Source: Rhizophlyctis rosea | Lineage: Eukaryota > Chytridiomycota > Chytridiomycetes > Rhizophlyctidales > Rhizophlyctidaceae | Length of the DNA stretch: 64,000 nucleotides | Direction of reading: 5' to 3' | Assembly: GCA_027596075.1 (NCBI GenBank) | Contig: JADGJC010000010.1 | Location: forward strand, 120,435 to 184,434 | Part shown: piece by piece, positions 35,376 to 45,804 of the stretch | Layout: each line of letters begins with the position of its first letter | How positions within the stretch are numbered: position 1 is the stretch's first letter | Translations under genes and position numbers: made by a program | Notes under the pieces: generated by a model | Told to the model about the DNA's origin: nothing | The model's input: only the letters and a program-made list of their open reading frames with translations | The model's database searches: none

Positions 35376-36750
35376 AAGAATGAATGGATAAGACGAAGCC
35401 GCTGATGTCGTTGTCGAAACGTGGATTCGGAACAAGACTCGCAATTGATGAGGCGGGTCGAGCCGGCGCAGAAGAAGTGATAGCCAAGGACTGAAGTGTT
35501 ACACGGTATGCGCTGGGAACGGGCACCAAAGAACTACCAAATACAAACCAGAATAGTTTCTAAACGTAGGTAAACAACAAAGCCCGCACCTCAAGGGAGT
35601 TCAAACCCAAAGAACTAAAAAGCTGTTGTACTCCATGCCTTTAGATTCTAAAGGCACTTTTCCCAACCCAACTTCCTGGCCGTGCTGCGTTGCTCATGTT
35701 GTGTGGACGGACACAACAGAAAACCTCGCACGGGACAATTTCTCAACAGCAACGTATCCACTAGATACAAAGGATACTCCCCAGTCTGACCGAATTATCC
35801 TTCCTCCAAAAAGGAGGTTTGGTGGAGTGCTGTCGGTTGATTGTCCTACACACGAACCAGGCATGGATCCAGCTCTTATGCTGACGCAATCGCACATAAC
35901 GAGGCACCATTAGATGCTAGGCGTACCTACCCCACTAAGGTTGAGCATGAAGCTCAACCTCCCTCCAACTGAGGGAATGTGGGGCCAATGCCACGAATGC
36001 GCCGACACGTTCACAGTGTTGAGATGGTGTGAAGCGGGAAACTGAGCGTGGTGAGAAATTGAGTTGGGATTTGGAGACAGGAAGGCCAGGGTCTTGTGTG
36101 GCGAGCGAAACCAAATTACGTAACGTGCACAAGCCACGGGTTCTTACACCTCCTGCTAAAATGAAGCGAAGACAGTTATTCGCCATGCCTTGACGCTTAA
36201 CAGAGGTGTACTATATCAAGTTTCCAGATATTCGGTCAACTAGGATAAAATTCATGTACTTCACCCCACAACTCTTACCGTTTGGCTTTTTCACAAGATT
36301 CCAGAAGTGATATCTGGTGCTTCTCAGACCTTGAAGTTTTGGTGCAAGCAGAGGATGTTTCTGCATGTGAAGATATTATTCAGCAGCTGCTGCCTTTGAA
36401 ACCAACAAAGCCTCCATCAGTCCTTCCGTTTCGTCAGAACGCATTGTTTAGGTTGCGAAATCCCATTCTGAAATAATCAAGCATTGCACATATCCGGCAC
36501 ATTACCGAAATTCCAGCCCCAAGTTGATCAACCCCTCGCGATTGAAATCCAGCTTCTCCACCGGAGGTGCATCATTTGTCACTGCTTGTGGCTGCGCCGC
36601 CGTCAAAAGTGCCAGGGACCTGAGACCCTCGTGTCCTGTGCCTCCTTGCAGCCAACTTTCCGTCATTCACAACTTTTTTGAACAAAAAGCACCGTCAAAC
36701 CGGAAGGTAGTCCATTTTCAAATCCTTATTGAAAGATTCTTGAAATATCT

Positions 36751-38191
36751 ATGGCCCAGAAAGAGGTTCACGTCTTCGTCAAGCCTGTCGCCAACAAGTA
36801 CTTGCAGCAAAAATGGGTATGGGAAAGCTCCTTTTGTATCTGATGAGATATCCAACTAATGCATGGCCATTTCGGCACAGGACGATCAAAGGTACATACT
36901 CGGTGCAGTGACTAATATCTGCACCATTACATAATTACAATTGACGCTCCCAAATAATGTAGGAGACGCATTGATCAGGAACGGATCAAAAACATGAAGC
37001 CTGCCATTGGTAATACGAAACGCCACTGAAAGCTCATATCGGTATCTCCACTCACCACCCGCTATCCTACTTTCTAGACAACAAACCTCCTATCATACGT
37101 GGCCCTCACGGTCGGGTGGATGCAAAGCGAGCACAACAGCAAGCTGGTTCGTCTGGAAGCGCTCAGCATTTGGATTGCACGGCAACTCAACTCCTGCTTC
37201 AGAACGCGCCGTTTTGATTCATCACGAAAATATGAAGATGCTAAACAAGATGGCGGACATTCTTAGTAAGCCTGGGCAGTGTGGACCTGTGCATAATGAA
37301 GGGGATCCCGCATTCAGGATCACAAAGGATCGTTATCGAGACATGAGAATGAAGCAAGTGAGTACATGCCATGTGGGCGATTGGGAGTGCAGTTACATGA
37401 TTCCATCCTTTACCAACCGTCTCTTACATGACAGCTCAAGCGCATAGACGAGCAAAACAAGGTTTGTATGAGTCTGATTTGGGACCCCACCAACAAGCAT
37501 CACAGCAGAGCGTTGAGGATAAAGCCAAACCTTCTCCTCCCAAAAGATCCTTTTTCACAAACTCGAACATATGTCCGCAGAAAGCGTCTACTCCCGCCGC
37601 AAATTTGCTGAAGAGTGGGCGGAGACCCGAAGACATATTGCACGAATCGCAATGTGGGGTATCAGTTTGGAGACATGTGCACCTCCTCCAGATGATGGTT
37701 CACAAACGCCCGAGTCGAAAGAACCTCACACACCTTCAGAAACCCATCAGCATCACAGCCGACATCAATCTCACCAACAAGACGAAAACGCCCAACTACA
37801 CACTCCTCCTGCCCAGCCGCTACGAAAACCTCGGCCTGCATCCGCCCCTGTAGGTCGAATACGCAAACCATATCGGTCAGAAAATGACGTTTCGCATTCC
37901 GCCTCATCAACGCACCAGTCCATCAATACCATTGAACACCCCGAAACCTCACATGATGACATTAATGAATTCCCATCATCACCAAACGACACAACCTCCT
38001 CGCCCTGTTCGCAACCATCCTCACCCAAAAACAGAAGGCGCCCAACTCACAGCAGGGGCGAGTCCCGTGACACATATGCGTCTTCTTTTGGGACAAATTA
38101 CAGCAGCAGCCGGGTGCAGGAGGGAAAGGACGGACGGCCAGTGCAGGGACGAGGATGTGCCGTTAGTGGGCGTCCTCCATTCAAGGTTTGA
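36751..38191 (+). CDS. CFAP97D-type protein (cilia and flagella associated, Hemingway/KIAA1430 family)
   Basis: Seven exons, 36751-36816, 36881-36891 (11 nt), 36963-37009, 37078-37146, 37203-37357, 37435-37461 and 37547-38191, splice in frame to 339 residues. The first 165 residues follow the CFAP97D1/D2 plan: MKPAIDNKPPIIRGPHGRVD corresponds to the KPTVDTKPP segment, ILIHHENMKMLNKM-like helix to the YENKQLCQKI segment, then KRIDEQNKILFHKLEHM and YSRRKFAEEWAETRRHI to the terminal helices. Animal relatives act in axoneme building in sperm. The remaining 170 residues are a Ser/Pro/His-rich tail, probably disordered. The 11-nt exon and a TCCCAAAAG acceptor make the gene easy to miss. It supports a flagellated life stage. 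Confidence 0.8.
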
Positions 38192-38398
38192 TGCCATTCA
38201 TGTATCAAAGTGTAAGATAGATCAAGAAAGGTGGATCTTTGTATGTACAAAGTGCAAAACTCACAAGGATGCAAATGGGCTTCTTAGCATCTTCGACTCA
38301 ATCTCCCTGATATTGTACAGCGATATTTTGCACTTCGCAAAAAACATATTGACAGGAAACACAACATAATACTCCCTCTAAGAACCAGAAAACCAACC

Positions 38399-39263
38399 TC
38401 ACAACCCTCCATAAGGATCGTCCTTCTTCACCTTCTTCTTCTTCGCCGGCCCACCCTTCTGCACAAACTGCCGCCAATTGCCCACCCGCTCCTCCCGCGT
38501 CTAATGATGAACAAGTGCAGGTGATATGCGCATTTTGTCAATAAAAAGAGTCCAGATTCTGTAAAGAGACTCACCTCTTCCCACAACTTGTCATGCTCCA
38601 TCTTCCTCTTCCGCTCATTGACCTTCTCCTCCGCCTCCGTCATCTTCCTTTCCACGTCATTCTTCAGCCGGATCTTATCACGCAATTCAACGTCCCGCAT
38701 AATGCGACGCGCTTCGAGGCGGACTTCGTCGGCTAGTTTTGGGTCCGTGGGAATTGAGGGGTCCGGTCCTTCCTGTTTGGCTTCCCCACCTTCTCCAGCG
38801 GCTTTCTCAAGGTGTTTTGGAGGCGGTGGTGGAGGGATTCGTATACCCCGTCGTTTGAATACCGCGTCTCGGGCGTCTCGGAGGAGTGCGAGGAGGTTTG
38901 GACGTTTCTCGTCGTCTGTAATTTCTGCTTCGGCTTTTTTGAGGACGTCGAAGGCTTCTTGGGCGCGTGGGTGTTTGCATTTGTCGGGGTGGAGGAGGAG
39001 GGAGCGGCGGCGGTAGTTCTTTTTGACGGATGAGAGGTCGATGTAGAGTGTTGTCCAGGAGGAAGGAGGTAGTTCGAGGAGTTCGAGGGGGTTGCGGGTT
39101 TCGCTTGCGAGTGTGAGGATGCGGTCTACTTCGCGGTCTTGGTTGAAGCCTGTTGACTAAAGAGTGAAGGAACATTAGTGACGTCCAGGCAGTCGCTGGG
39201 AGCAAGGAAGCGTTCACATACTTGAGTGCGGAGATACGTATCGATGTCAAAGTTGTCGGCCAT
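38399..39263 (-). CDS. DNAJC8: J-domain protein DNAJC8 (SPF31), spliceosome-associated
   Basis: Three exons, 39263-39222, 39156-38575 and 38500-38399, give 241 residues, near the 250 of animal DNAJC8. It starts MADNFDIDTYLRTQ. The J domain has the ASETRNPLELLELP lead-in, KKNYRRRSLLLHPDKC with the HPD motif intact, and QEAFDVLKKAEAEI. A charged coiled coil of Lys/Arg/Glu follows, then the family's WRQFVQKG box and a basic end (PAKKKKVKKDDPYGGL). The protein binds spliceosomal components and Hsp70 in the nucleus. It is divergent from eL41, with 311 bp between starts. Confidence 0.95.
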
Positions 39264-39478
39264 CTTTGCTATCGCAATTGTTTGTTCCAACAGTGTGAAG
39301 AATGAATTTGTATGCTGGGAGGGCCCTCCCAGGAGGTCCTCTTCCGTCTAATTAGGCATCTTTGAGTCACCTTTCGCACGTGATGCGTCCCTCGTGAGCA
39401 GTGAGGCCTATTGAATCCGGCCCTCAACACATTGCTTGCTCCTCCTACCGAAAATATCACACATTCTGATCTATCAAG

Positions 39479-39574
39479 GTAAGCATCCATCCATCCATTA
39501 GGAGGGCGTATCCATCCATCCAGAATGCACATCCATAATGCACACGGCTAACGTCTGTCTCTTCCTTTCCACAG
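39479..39574 (+). other. 5' UTR intron of the eL41 gene
   Basis: A GTAAGC donor at 39479 and a TTCCACAG acceptor ending at 39574 lie directly before the ATG at 39575. Leader introns next to the start codon are common in ribosomal protein genes. Transcript data would be needed to prove it. Confidence 0.55.
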
Positions 39575-39738
39575 ATGCGTGATAAGGTTCGTTTAGTTGA
39601 TCCACATAAGCGGGCGAAACATCCCGCGGCCCCAAAATGCTCCCCAAAATGCTGACCCACTCAATTTAACAGTGGAGGAAGAAGCGTCAAAGGAGGCTCA
39701 AGCGTAAGAGGAGGAAGATGAGGGCGCGCTCCAAATAA
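39575..39738 (+). CDS. RPL41: Ribosomal protein eL41
   Basis: Two exons, 39575-39586 and 39673-39738, code for exactly 25 residues beginning MRDKWRKKRQRRLKRK and ending RARSK, the standard eL41 sequence and length. It is the smallest ribosomal protein, a single basic helix in the bridge between subunits. The intron falls after the fourth codon (MRDK), with a GTTCGT donor. Because the reading frame is tiny and split, usual gene callers miss it. Confidence 0.95.
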
Positions 39739-40455
39739 GGTGTGTTACTCATCCTAATCTCTTCGGACTGCATTTGTCTGACAATCGTCTCTGTTTACAG
39801 CGCCTGGTTGAACCGCTTCAACAACCAACTTACGGAAAACAATAGCGAAAAGTGGGCGGGATAATCAACGCGATGGTTCATGCCACCGCTTTCGATGGGA
39901 ACGTTCCTCTTTGTGTGTTAATACATTGCTGTTGATCCTTCTGCATCTTGAATTGTTTATTATGCGTGTCGGCGTGGGTTGAGCGAAGAAGTCTTTGGAG
40001 AGACTTCGCGATTGTATACTGCGTGGGGCAGTAGTTTTACGTGCATTCTTGCGCTGGGTTTGACCGACTCCTGGGGTGGATGGGCTTTCTGTTGATCGAA
40101 GCATTATGTCTTTACCACTTCGGATGCAGAATTGTCAAGGTGGACTGGCATATCACCACAATATCATGCATTATGTTCCAAACGATGATACACCATGCTG
40201 GTGCGAAGCAGTTATTTCTCTTTAGCAGAGTCCGTCTATTGCAAGTTATTCCCACAAGCAACAGTCACTATGTACATCCCGTCAAGGTTGGGGCGGCTGC
40301 TCCCCTTTTTGCCGCGAACATGTGGGAAGAGCGCAATCGCTGTTGGTGAATGAATGGTACGGTTGCTCGAGAGACAGAAGAACACTCGAAAATCCGTCGC
40401 GCTACGCGACTGATTGGGATCTGATGTTGTCATGACTATCATGATGCCATGCAAT
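39739..40455. other. Convergent 3' regions of eL41 and PPIL1
   Basis: A GTGTGT donor-like site just after the eL41 stop (39741) and a TTTACAG site at 39801 suggest a 3' UTR intron. No other gene is seen. Confidence 0.4.
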
Positions 40456-41308
40456 TTAATAAGCTACGGCTTTCATGATGGTCACGTCTTCTTTCGGTCG
40501 GTCGCTTCCATCGGTAGGAACCTACCACTGCCATTAGATTCAACTACAAAACTCCAAGGCCAACACCAGAACATACCAAGCCTATTCTCTTCACCACGTT
40601 CATGCCAGAGCTTACGCGGCCGAAGATGGTGTGCTTTCCGTCCAACCAAGGTGTGGGTGCCAAAGTGATGAAGAACTGGCTTCCGTTGGTGTTTGGGCCA
40701 CTGCATAGAGGTCAGAATAAGATTCCATTGTGAGACTGGAGAAAGAGCCCGGAAACGGACCTATTTGCCATTGACAGAATCCCTGCTCCCGTATGCTTCA
40801 ACTCTGGATGAATCTCGTCCGCGAATTTTTGTCTGCACGCATGATCAGCACGGTTCGTGCAGCGTTAATTGTCATGATCCTGAACCAGCCTACCCATAGA
40901 TGCTTTGACCTCCACGTCCTGTGCCCGTAGGGTCGCCTCCTTGGATCATGAAGTCCTATCAATCCCAGTAACGGATGTTAGTAAAACGGGTCGGATATGT
41001 GAGCCGGTTTTTCGACAACTTCGTACCGCGATAATTCTGTGAAACTGCATTGGACATTAGTGGCTGAATACGATATAGACTAAATATGTCTCCATACCTT
41101 GGTCCCATTGTAGTATCCTCGCTTCGCCAGTTGGTAGAAGTTTTCACAGGTTTTCTGGGGATTGATTGCTTTAATCACTGCGTCAGATCTAAAGGCTAGG
41201 GAGGCAAAGCGGGCCTACCTTGCAGTGGTTCCAGTACAGCTCAATTGTTACCCGACCGGCGGTTGTCTCCAGGACCACGGAGCCAGATGAGGCTGGGGGC
41301 TCTGCCAT
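40456..41308 (-). CDS. PPIL1: Cyclophilin PPIL1, spliceosomal peptidyl-prolyl isomerase
   Basis: Seven exons, 41308-41219, 41154-41098, 41044-41027 (18 nt), 40955-40894, 40832-40761, 40700-40577 and 40521-40456, give 162 residues. This is a one-domain cyclophilin, length 166 in human. The active-site words are complete: [19 protein letters not shown] with the catalytic Arg, then [20 protein letters not shown] and [19 protein letters not shown] and [13 protein letters not shown] are the PPIL1 type of wording. PPIL1 joins the spliceosome around SKIP/Prp45. It is divergent from RFC3, with 299 bp between starts. Confidence 0.95.
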
Positions 41309-41607
41309 TATGTGATTTCGGACAGACGTTGGAGAGTTGGGTTGAAAGTTTTCAGGGAGGAAGAGCTGGTGAAACGAAAGGGGAGGTGAAGTTGGTGAAG
41401 AAATCAACATTTCCAAATATGGTTAGACTGCGGGCGGAAGTAGCTTAAAATAGCCCTGTAAACAGAGGGTCGTCCGGTCTGCCGAACAGCTCCATCCTTT
41501 TTCCGCAGTCCTTTCCAACGCTTCCCTACTCCTCATCGAAGTCGTTCCCACCCTTTTTCAAAGCTGGAATTAGCCCCATCCGAAAACAAAGAGGTTGCTC
41601 TCTCACG

Positions 41608-43138
41608 ATGAGCTTGTGGTTGGACAAACATCGGCCGAAGAGCCTGGACAAGCTGGACTATCATAAACCCTTGACAAACCAACTGCGGCGATTGGTAGGA
41701 CGTCCCGTTAAGTCCACGTCACAGGGTGTCGCTGACTGTGCGATTTTATCAGGCATCCAGTGGCGACTTTCCACACTTGCTGGTCTACGGACCGAGTGGT
41801 GCGGGAAAGAAAACTCGGATAGTGGCGGTTCTACGAGAGCTGTATGGGCCTGGAGTGGAAAAGGTAGGCGAAGCGTGCACCGTGACCATTTGACGTCGCT
41901 AACAGCATTGTCGGTTCCCACCCCAGCTGAAAATCGACTGCAAGCAATTTGTTACACCATCCAATAGAAAACTGGAAATCAATATAGTATCAAGTAACTA
42001 TCACTTGGAGCTGACGCCAAGGTAAACTGATATTTGCTGCCTGTCGCCGACTTCAAACTCATTTCCAATGCCTTCAAGCGACGTGGGAAACAACGATAGG
42101 ATAGTGGTTACTGAGGTAATCAAGGAGATTGCACAGACTCAACAAGTCGACGCCAATGCAAAACGGCAATTCAAAGGTGCGTCTGCTGAAGGCGACTATG
42201 TCGCGTCCCCCATACTGAACACGTTGCAAATGACAGTGGTCGTCATCAACGAAGCTGACTATCTGTCACGAGACGCTCAGTCAGCTCTGCGTCGAACAAT
42301 GGAAAAATACATGAACAACATGCGTGTGATCCTTTGCTGTCAATCTACGTCCAAAATCCTTGCACCAATCCGAAGTCGTTGCTTGCTCATTCGAGTGGGG
42401 GCTCCCACGCCAGATGAGGTATGGAGCTCGTTGGTAAGGTATAAGGAGTCGAATTCATAACATTCTGCATGTTAGATAGTGGAAGTCCTCCGGAAAGTGT
42501 CACAGAAAGAAGGCATACAGTTGCCTGATCAGTTCGCGAGAAGGATTGCAGAAGCGTCGAATGGAAACATGAGGAAGGCCACTTTGATGCTCGAAGCAGC
42601 CAGAGTTCAGCAGTGAGTCTTCAAGCGGATGGTTTGCCACTTTAGACCATGTGCTCAAACGCCTCTTCAAGATATCCATTTTCCGAAGGACAAGAAGCAA
42701 TACCGTCAGATTGGGAAATAAATGTACGAGATTTGGCCATGTACATCCTGCATGAGCAAACTCCTGGCCGGTATGCGTCTTTGTTCATCGTGGACAAGCC
42801 TGCATGCTGACGGCAATTCATAGTTTGGTCGAAGTGCGAAAGAAGTTCTATGACCTATTATCGCACTGTATACCACCGGACGTGATTCTCAAATCGCTGG
42901 CATTTGAGCTCATTCAAAAGATTGACGGGCACTTAAAGGCCATGGTGATACAGCAGGCGGCTGAAATGGTAAAACTCATTTAGCTCTCCTGACTGCTGAT
43001 CATAAGCTTTGCTGACAACATTCATAGGAACATCGCATGCGAATGGGGAACAAAGCGATTTTCCACTTGGAGGCATTCGCCGCTAGGGTTATGAGCATAT
43101 ATAAGAAGTATCTTGTGGATCTTGGGGCTGATATGTGA
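41608..43138 (+). CDS. RFC3: Replication factor C subunit 3 (human RFC3, yeast Rfc5 type)
   Basis: RFC loads the PCNA clamp onto primed DNA. Nine exons (41608-41694, 41753-41863, 41927-42021, 42079-42176, 42237-42418, 42476-42612, 42672-42770, 42824-42968, 43028-43138) give 354 residues, as in human RFC3 (356). The N-terminus [20 protein letters not shown] is diagnostic. The P-loop reads [11 protein letters not shown], the typical Rfc5 variant. Walker B appears as [15 protein letters not shown], followed by [18 protein letters not shown] and the arginine-finger SRC in PIRSRC. The C-terminal collar helices end in [16 protein letters not shown]. Confidence 0.97.
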
Positions 43139-43319
43139 TACTCTTTCACATCTAGCCGTCTGTCCCTGTAAATATCATCGAGGATGAACTGTTGCATCAT
43201 CATCTTGCTTGAAAGACATCAGGCAAATAAAGAAGGGCACTATGGTCAGTGTTTGGATATGTGAAGCAGCAAGTATGTTTGTTTGCGATGTTTGTACACC
43301 CACTTTGAACAACCATTTA

Positions 43320-45447
43320 TTACAAACACAAAATGAGAACAACTGCCAAAACAAATATCAAGAGGAACGCGGTGACGTACGCGTACTCCTGCGGAACTGG
43401 TAGGAAAGCTACCAACGGTCAGTTTTGAATCGTTCAACTTACTCAAGATAGCGACCCTATCCAAAAATCCAAAACAGGAAAAGAATGAAACTTACCAACA
43501 AACTCGACCACCACAAACCCCAAAGCAACATACCCAACCAACAACCACTTCATAGCCCTCCCACTCAAAATACTCAACCCCCTCCCACCACCCTCCCCCT
43601 CATCCACGGCATAAACGAAATTCATCAAAGCAGGATGCTGCTCCATCCCCTCCATATTCATCGCCGCATCCGTGCTCCGCGGTATAGTAAACAATACCGC
43701 ATCGTCCGTCTCCAAGGCATTATCGCGGAACCAGGCGCGGATGGAGGCGTTCATTAGAAAATCGTCGTCTGTTGCGTAGTATCGCGCTAGGTATTGGAGT
43801 TGGGATCCGGTGGGTGTTGAGGAGAGGGGTTGTTCTTCTAGTTCTGGGGTGCGTTTGTTGGAGGTGGGTTTTGTGGAGGGGGTTATGATTAGTTTTGGGG
43901 GTTTGCGGGTGGGGTCCGTTGATGAGGATGAGGAGGTGGTGGTGGTGGTGGTGGGGTTTTTGGAGGGTGTGGTGGTGTCGTCTTCTAGGGCGTGGAGTTG
44001 GATCCATTCATGGATGCTCATGTTTTTGTGGTGTTCGTTTGAGAAGGCTGTGGAGCGGACGCGGCGGTGGAGGCGTGGGGTGGTGCTTGTTGGGCGGAAG
44101 CCGCTGGTTGTGGTTTCGTTTTGCGGGAGATTTGTGGGACGGCGTTCATCTAATGATGCACGGACAGTGTCTTGTATAGGTTCTGTGGTATCTACAAAGG
44201 CGTCATCGGCGGAGTTGCGTCTGGAAGTGTTGAGGAGGGGAATGTCTTCGGGGGCGTGTCGAGTTGTGGTTGTGGCTCCTGCGGATGTTGGTCGTCCGTA
44301 GAGAGGACCGAATTTGCTATTACTTTTGCCTCCTTCTCCAGGAGATAAAGGCACGACTTCTTCTGACCCTTCCAGCGCATTTGGTCGCATCACCAAGTGC
44401 AGTGTGCGCTTCTTGGGCGGAACGGTGAGGCCCGCCACCTGCAAGAACTGCGACCATCTCTTGCTGATGTCGGCTGCTCCCCTTCCATGGTGACTATCTT
44501 CTGCACCTGCACTCCTCGGACGATTATACCGTCTGAAGAGTTCTGAATTACGGCGCTTGTTGTTGTTATAGTTTGTGCCCGCAAATTGTTGTGTGATCAT
44601 CGAGCGGATGGAGTTGATGGAATGTATGGAAGACACAGAGTCGATGGATGCTCGAGATGAATTTTGAACCGACATGGAGTTCATCAGTTTTACGGCTGCT
44701 GCTGTAATTACATAGTAATGGACATCGCCAACAATGGTCATGTTGTTTAACGGCTGCGTCGTTACCAGGTTATTTCTAGACAATACCGTGGCGAAAGGCT
44801 GATCAGAAACTCACATTTTTTGCCTTCATGCGATGTAGTAGTCCTTCCTCAGGTTGTGTGCGAAAGAGAACTCTGAAAGATAATCAAACAAGGTAAGAAC
44901 ACGGACACGAGGTGCTTACAATGTAGGAACCATCATTCACATACTTGTTGATGTGGTGCGCTGCATAATAGGAATAGTAAAACCTGGACTCATCATTGGG
45001 ATCCACTGTGGTCACCCTAGCCATGATGAAATCCTTCCCTGCGTCGGCGTGCAACTGTATTAGATTCTCAAACGGCTCGAGCGTGAATGGATCTTCATTT
45101 TGGGCGTCTAAAACATCAATGACAGGCTCTTCGGGGCTATCTGGTGTTGATGGCGAGCCCGTAACGGGTTTGATCGGTGCACCGGCGGCGTCCTTCGGTA
45201 GCGCAGCTGGTTCCGTGGATGCTGTGGGCTCATTTTTAGGCGCGCCAACCAACTTTATGAAGCGGGACCGTTTGGACTGCGGGATAAAGTGGGAGTGGGT
45301 GTGAGGGTCTGATCCAGAGTCGGAAAAGTCATCGATGTCATTGTCGTCATCAGGGGCTGTGGTCGCTCGCCGCTTGGTGGTCGGTACGGAGGATAAGTGG
45401 ATGGGCTCGTCGATTGCATCTGTTGGAACGCGCGCGTATTGTGTCAT
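43320..45447 (-). CDS. Membrane protein with C-terminal helices, family not recognised
   Basis: Four exons, 45447-44945, 44872-44815, 44753-43496 and 43396-43320, splice in frame to 631 residues. Residues 1-110 are acidic and disordered. Then comes a compact segment (about 115-215) that looks like a folded domain: DPFTLEPFENLIQLHADAG, ARVTTVDPNDESRFYYSYYA, LFRTQPEEGLLHRMKAKN and MTIVGDVHYYVI. A long Ser/Thr/Asn-rich middle follows. At the end are two hydrophobic helices (AMKWLLVGYVALGFVVVEFV and AFLLIFVLAVVLILCL) with PQEYAY between, suggesting a hairpin anchor. The last exon, only 77 nt, adds the second helix. I cannot name the family. It is probably a tail-anchored protein facing the cytosol. 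Confidence 0.72.
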
Positions 45448-45804
45448 GATTCGCACCAGAAGAGAAACAGCTGTCTTGAATAAGTTCTGATGAAGTGAAG
45501 TTCTGAAACAAGGAGCAGGAAGAGCAATGGAAATTGGCGGTGTATGAATACCACACACAACATCGACAAGGACCCTTCAGATGTGGCGCCGACGGTGGCT
45601 TGTAGATCGCGTCCTCGATCTTCACCACGCCAGGCCTGCGTTCTGGTGGGTTGTGATGCTTGAGAAGAGTAAGAAGGGCGATGTCATACCGGTATGTTGA
45701 AGTGAGAAGGTAACACCCAACATCTGCTTTCTTCACCGCGGTAATTGTTCGAAGATACCAACAGCACTTGTACCTCAGCGACAAACAGTTCGAAAACTTG
45801 GAGA
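45448..45804. other. Shared upstream region of the membrane protein and F-box genes
   Basis: A 357-bp spacer between divergent starts. Open frames of both flanking genes extend a little into it (45558 and 45745) but probably as leader sequence. Confidence 0.45.

Larger units (their letters stand above)
33499..36750. other. Gene-poor 3.2-kb region with short repeats
   Basis: No gene is recognised. Visible items: three spaced copies of a CTATACAAA word at 34549-34607, an exact 7-bp inverted repeat CACCGGA/TCCGGTG near 34679-34701, a GGAT microsatellite near 35354-35375, and a 47-base folded element at 35269-35315. Short frames have no homology. The mixture suggests old mobile-element debris, though no terminal repeats or transposase can be seen. 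Confidence 0.45.

Noticed and set aside
38588..39016. Ser/Arg-rich plus-strand frame
   Set aside because: Antisense of the DNAJC8 coding exon.
39479..39574. Coding extension of eL41 upstream
   Set aside because: The frame upstream has splice signals and the start MRDKW is universal for eL41.
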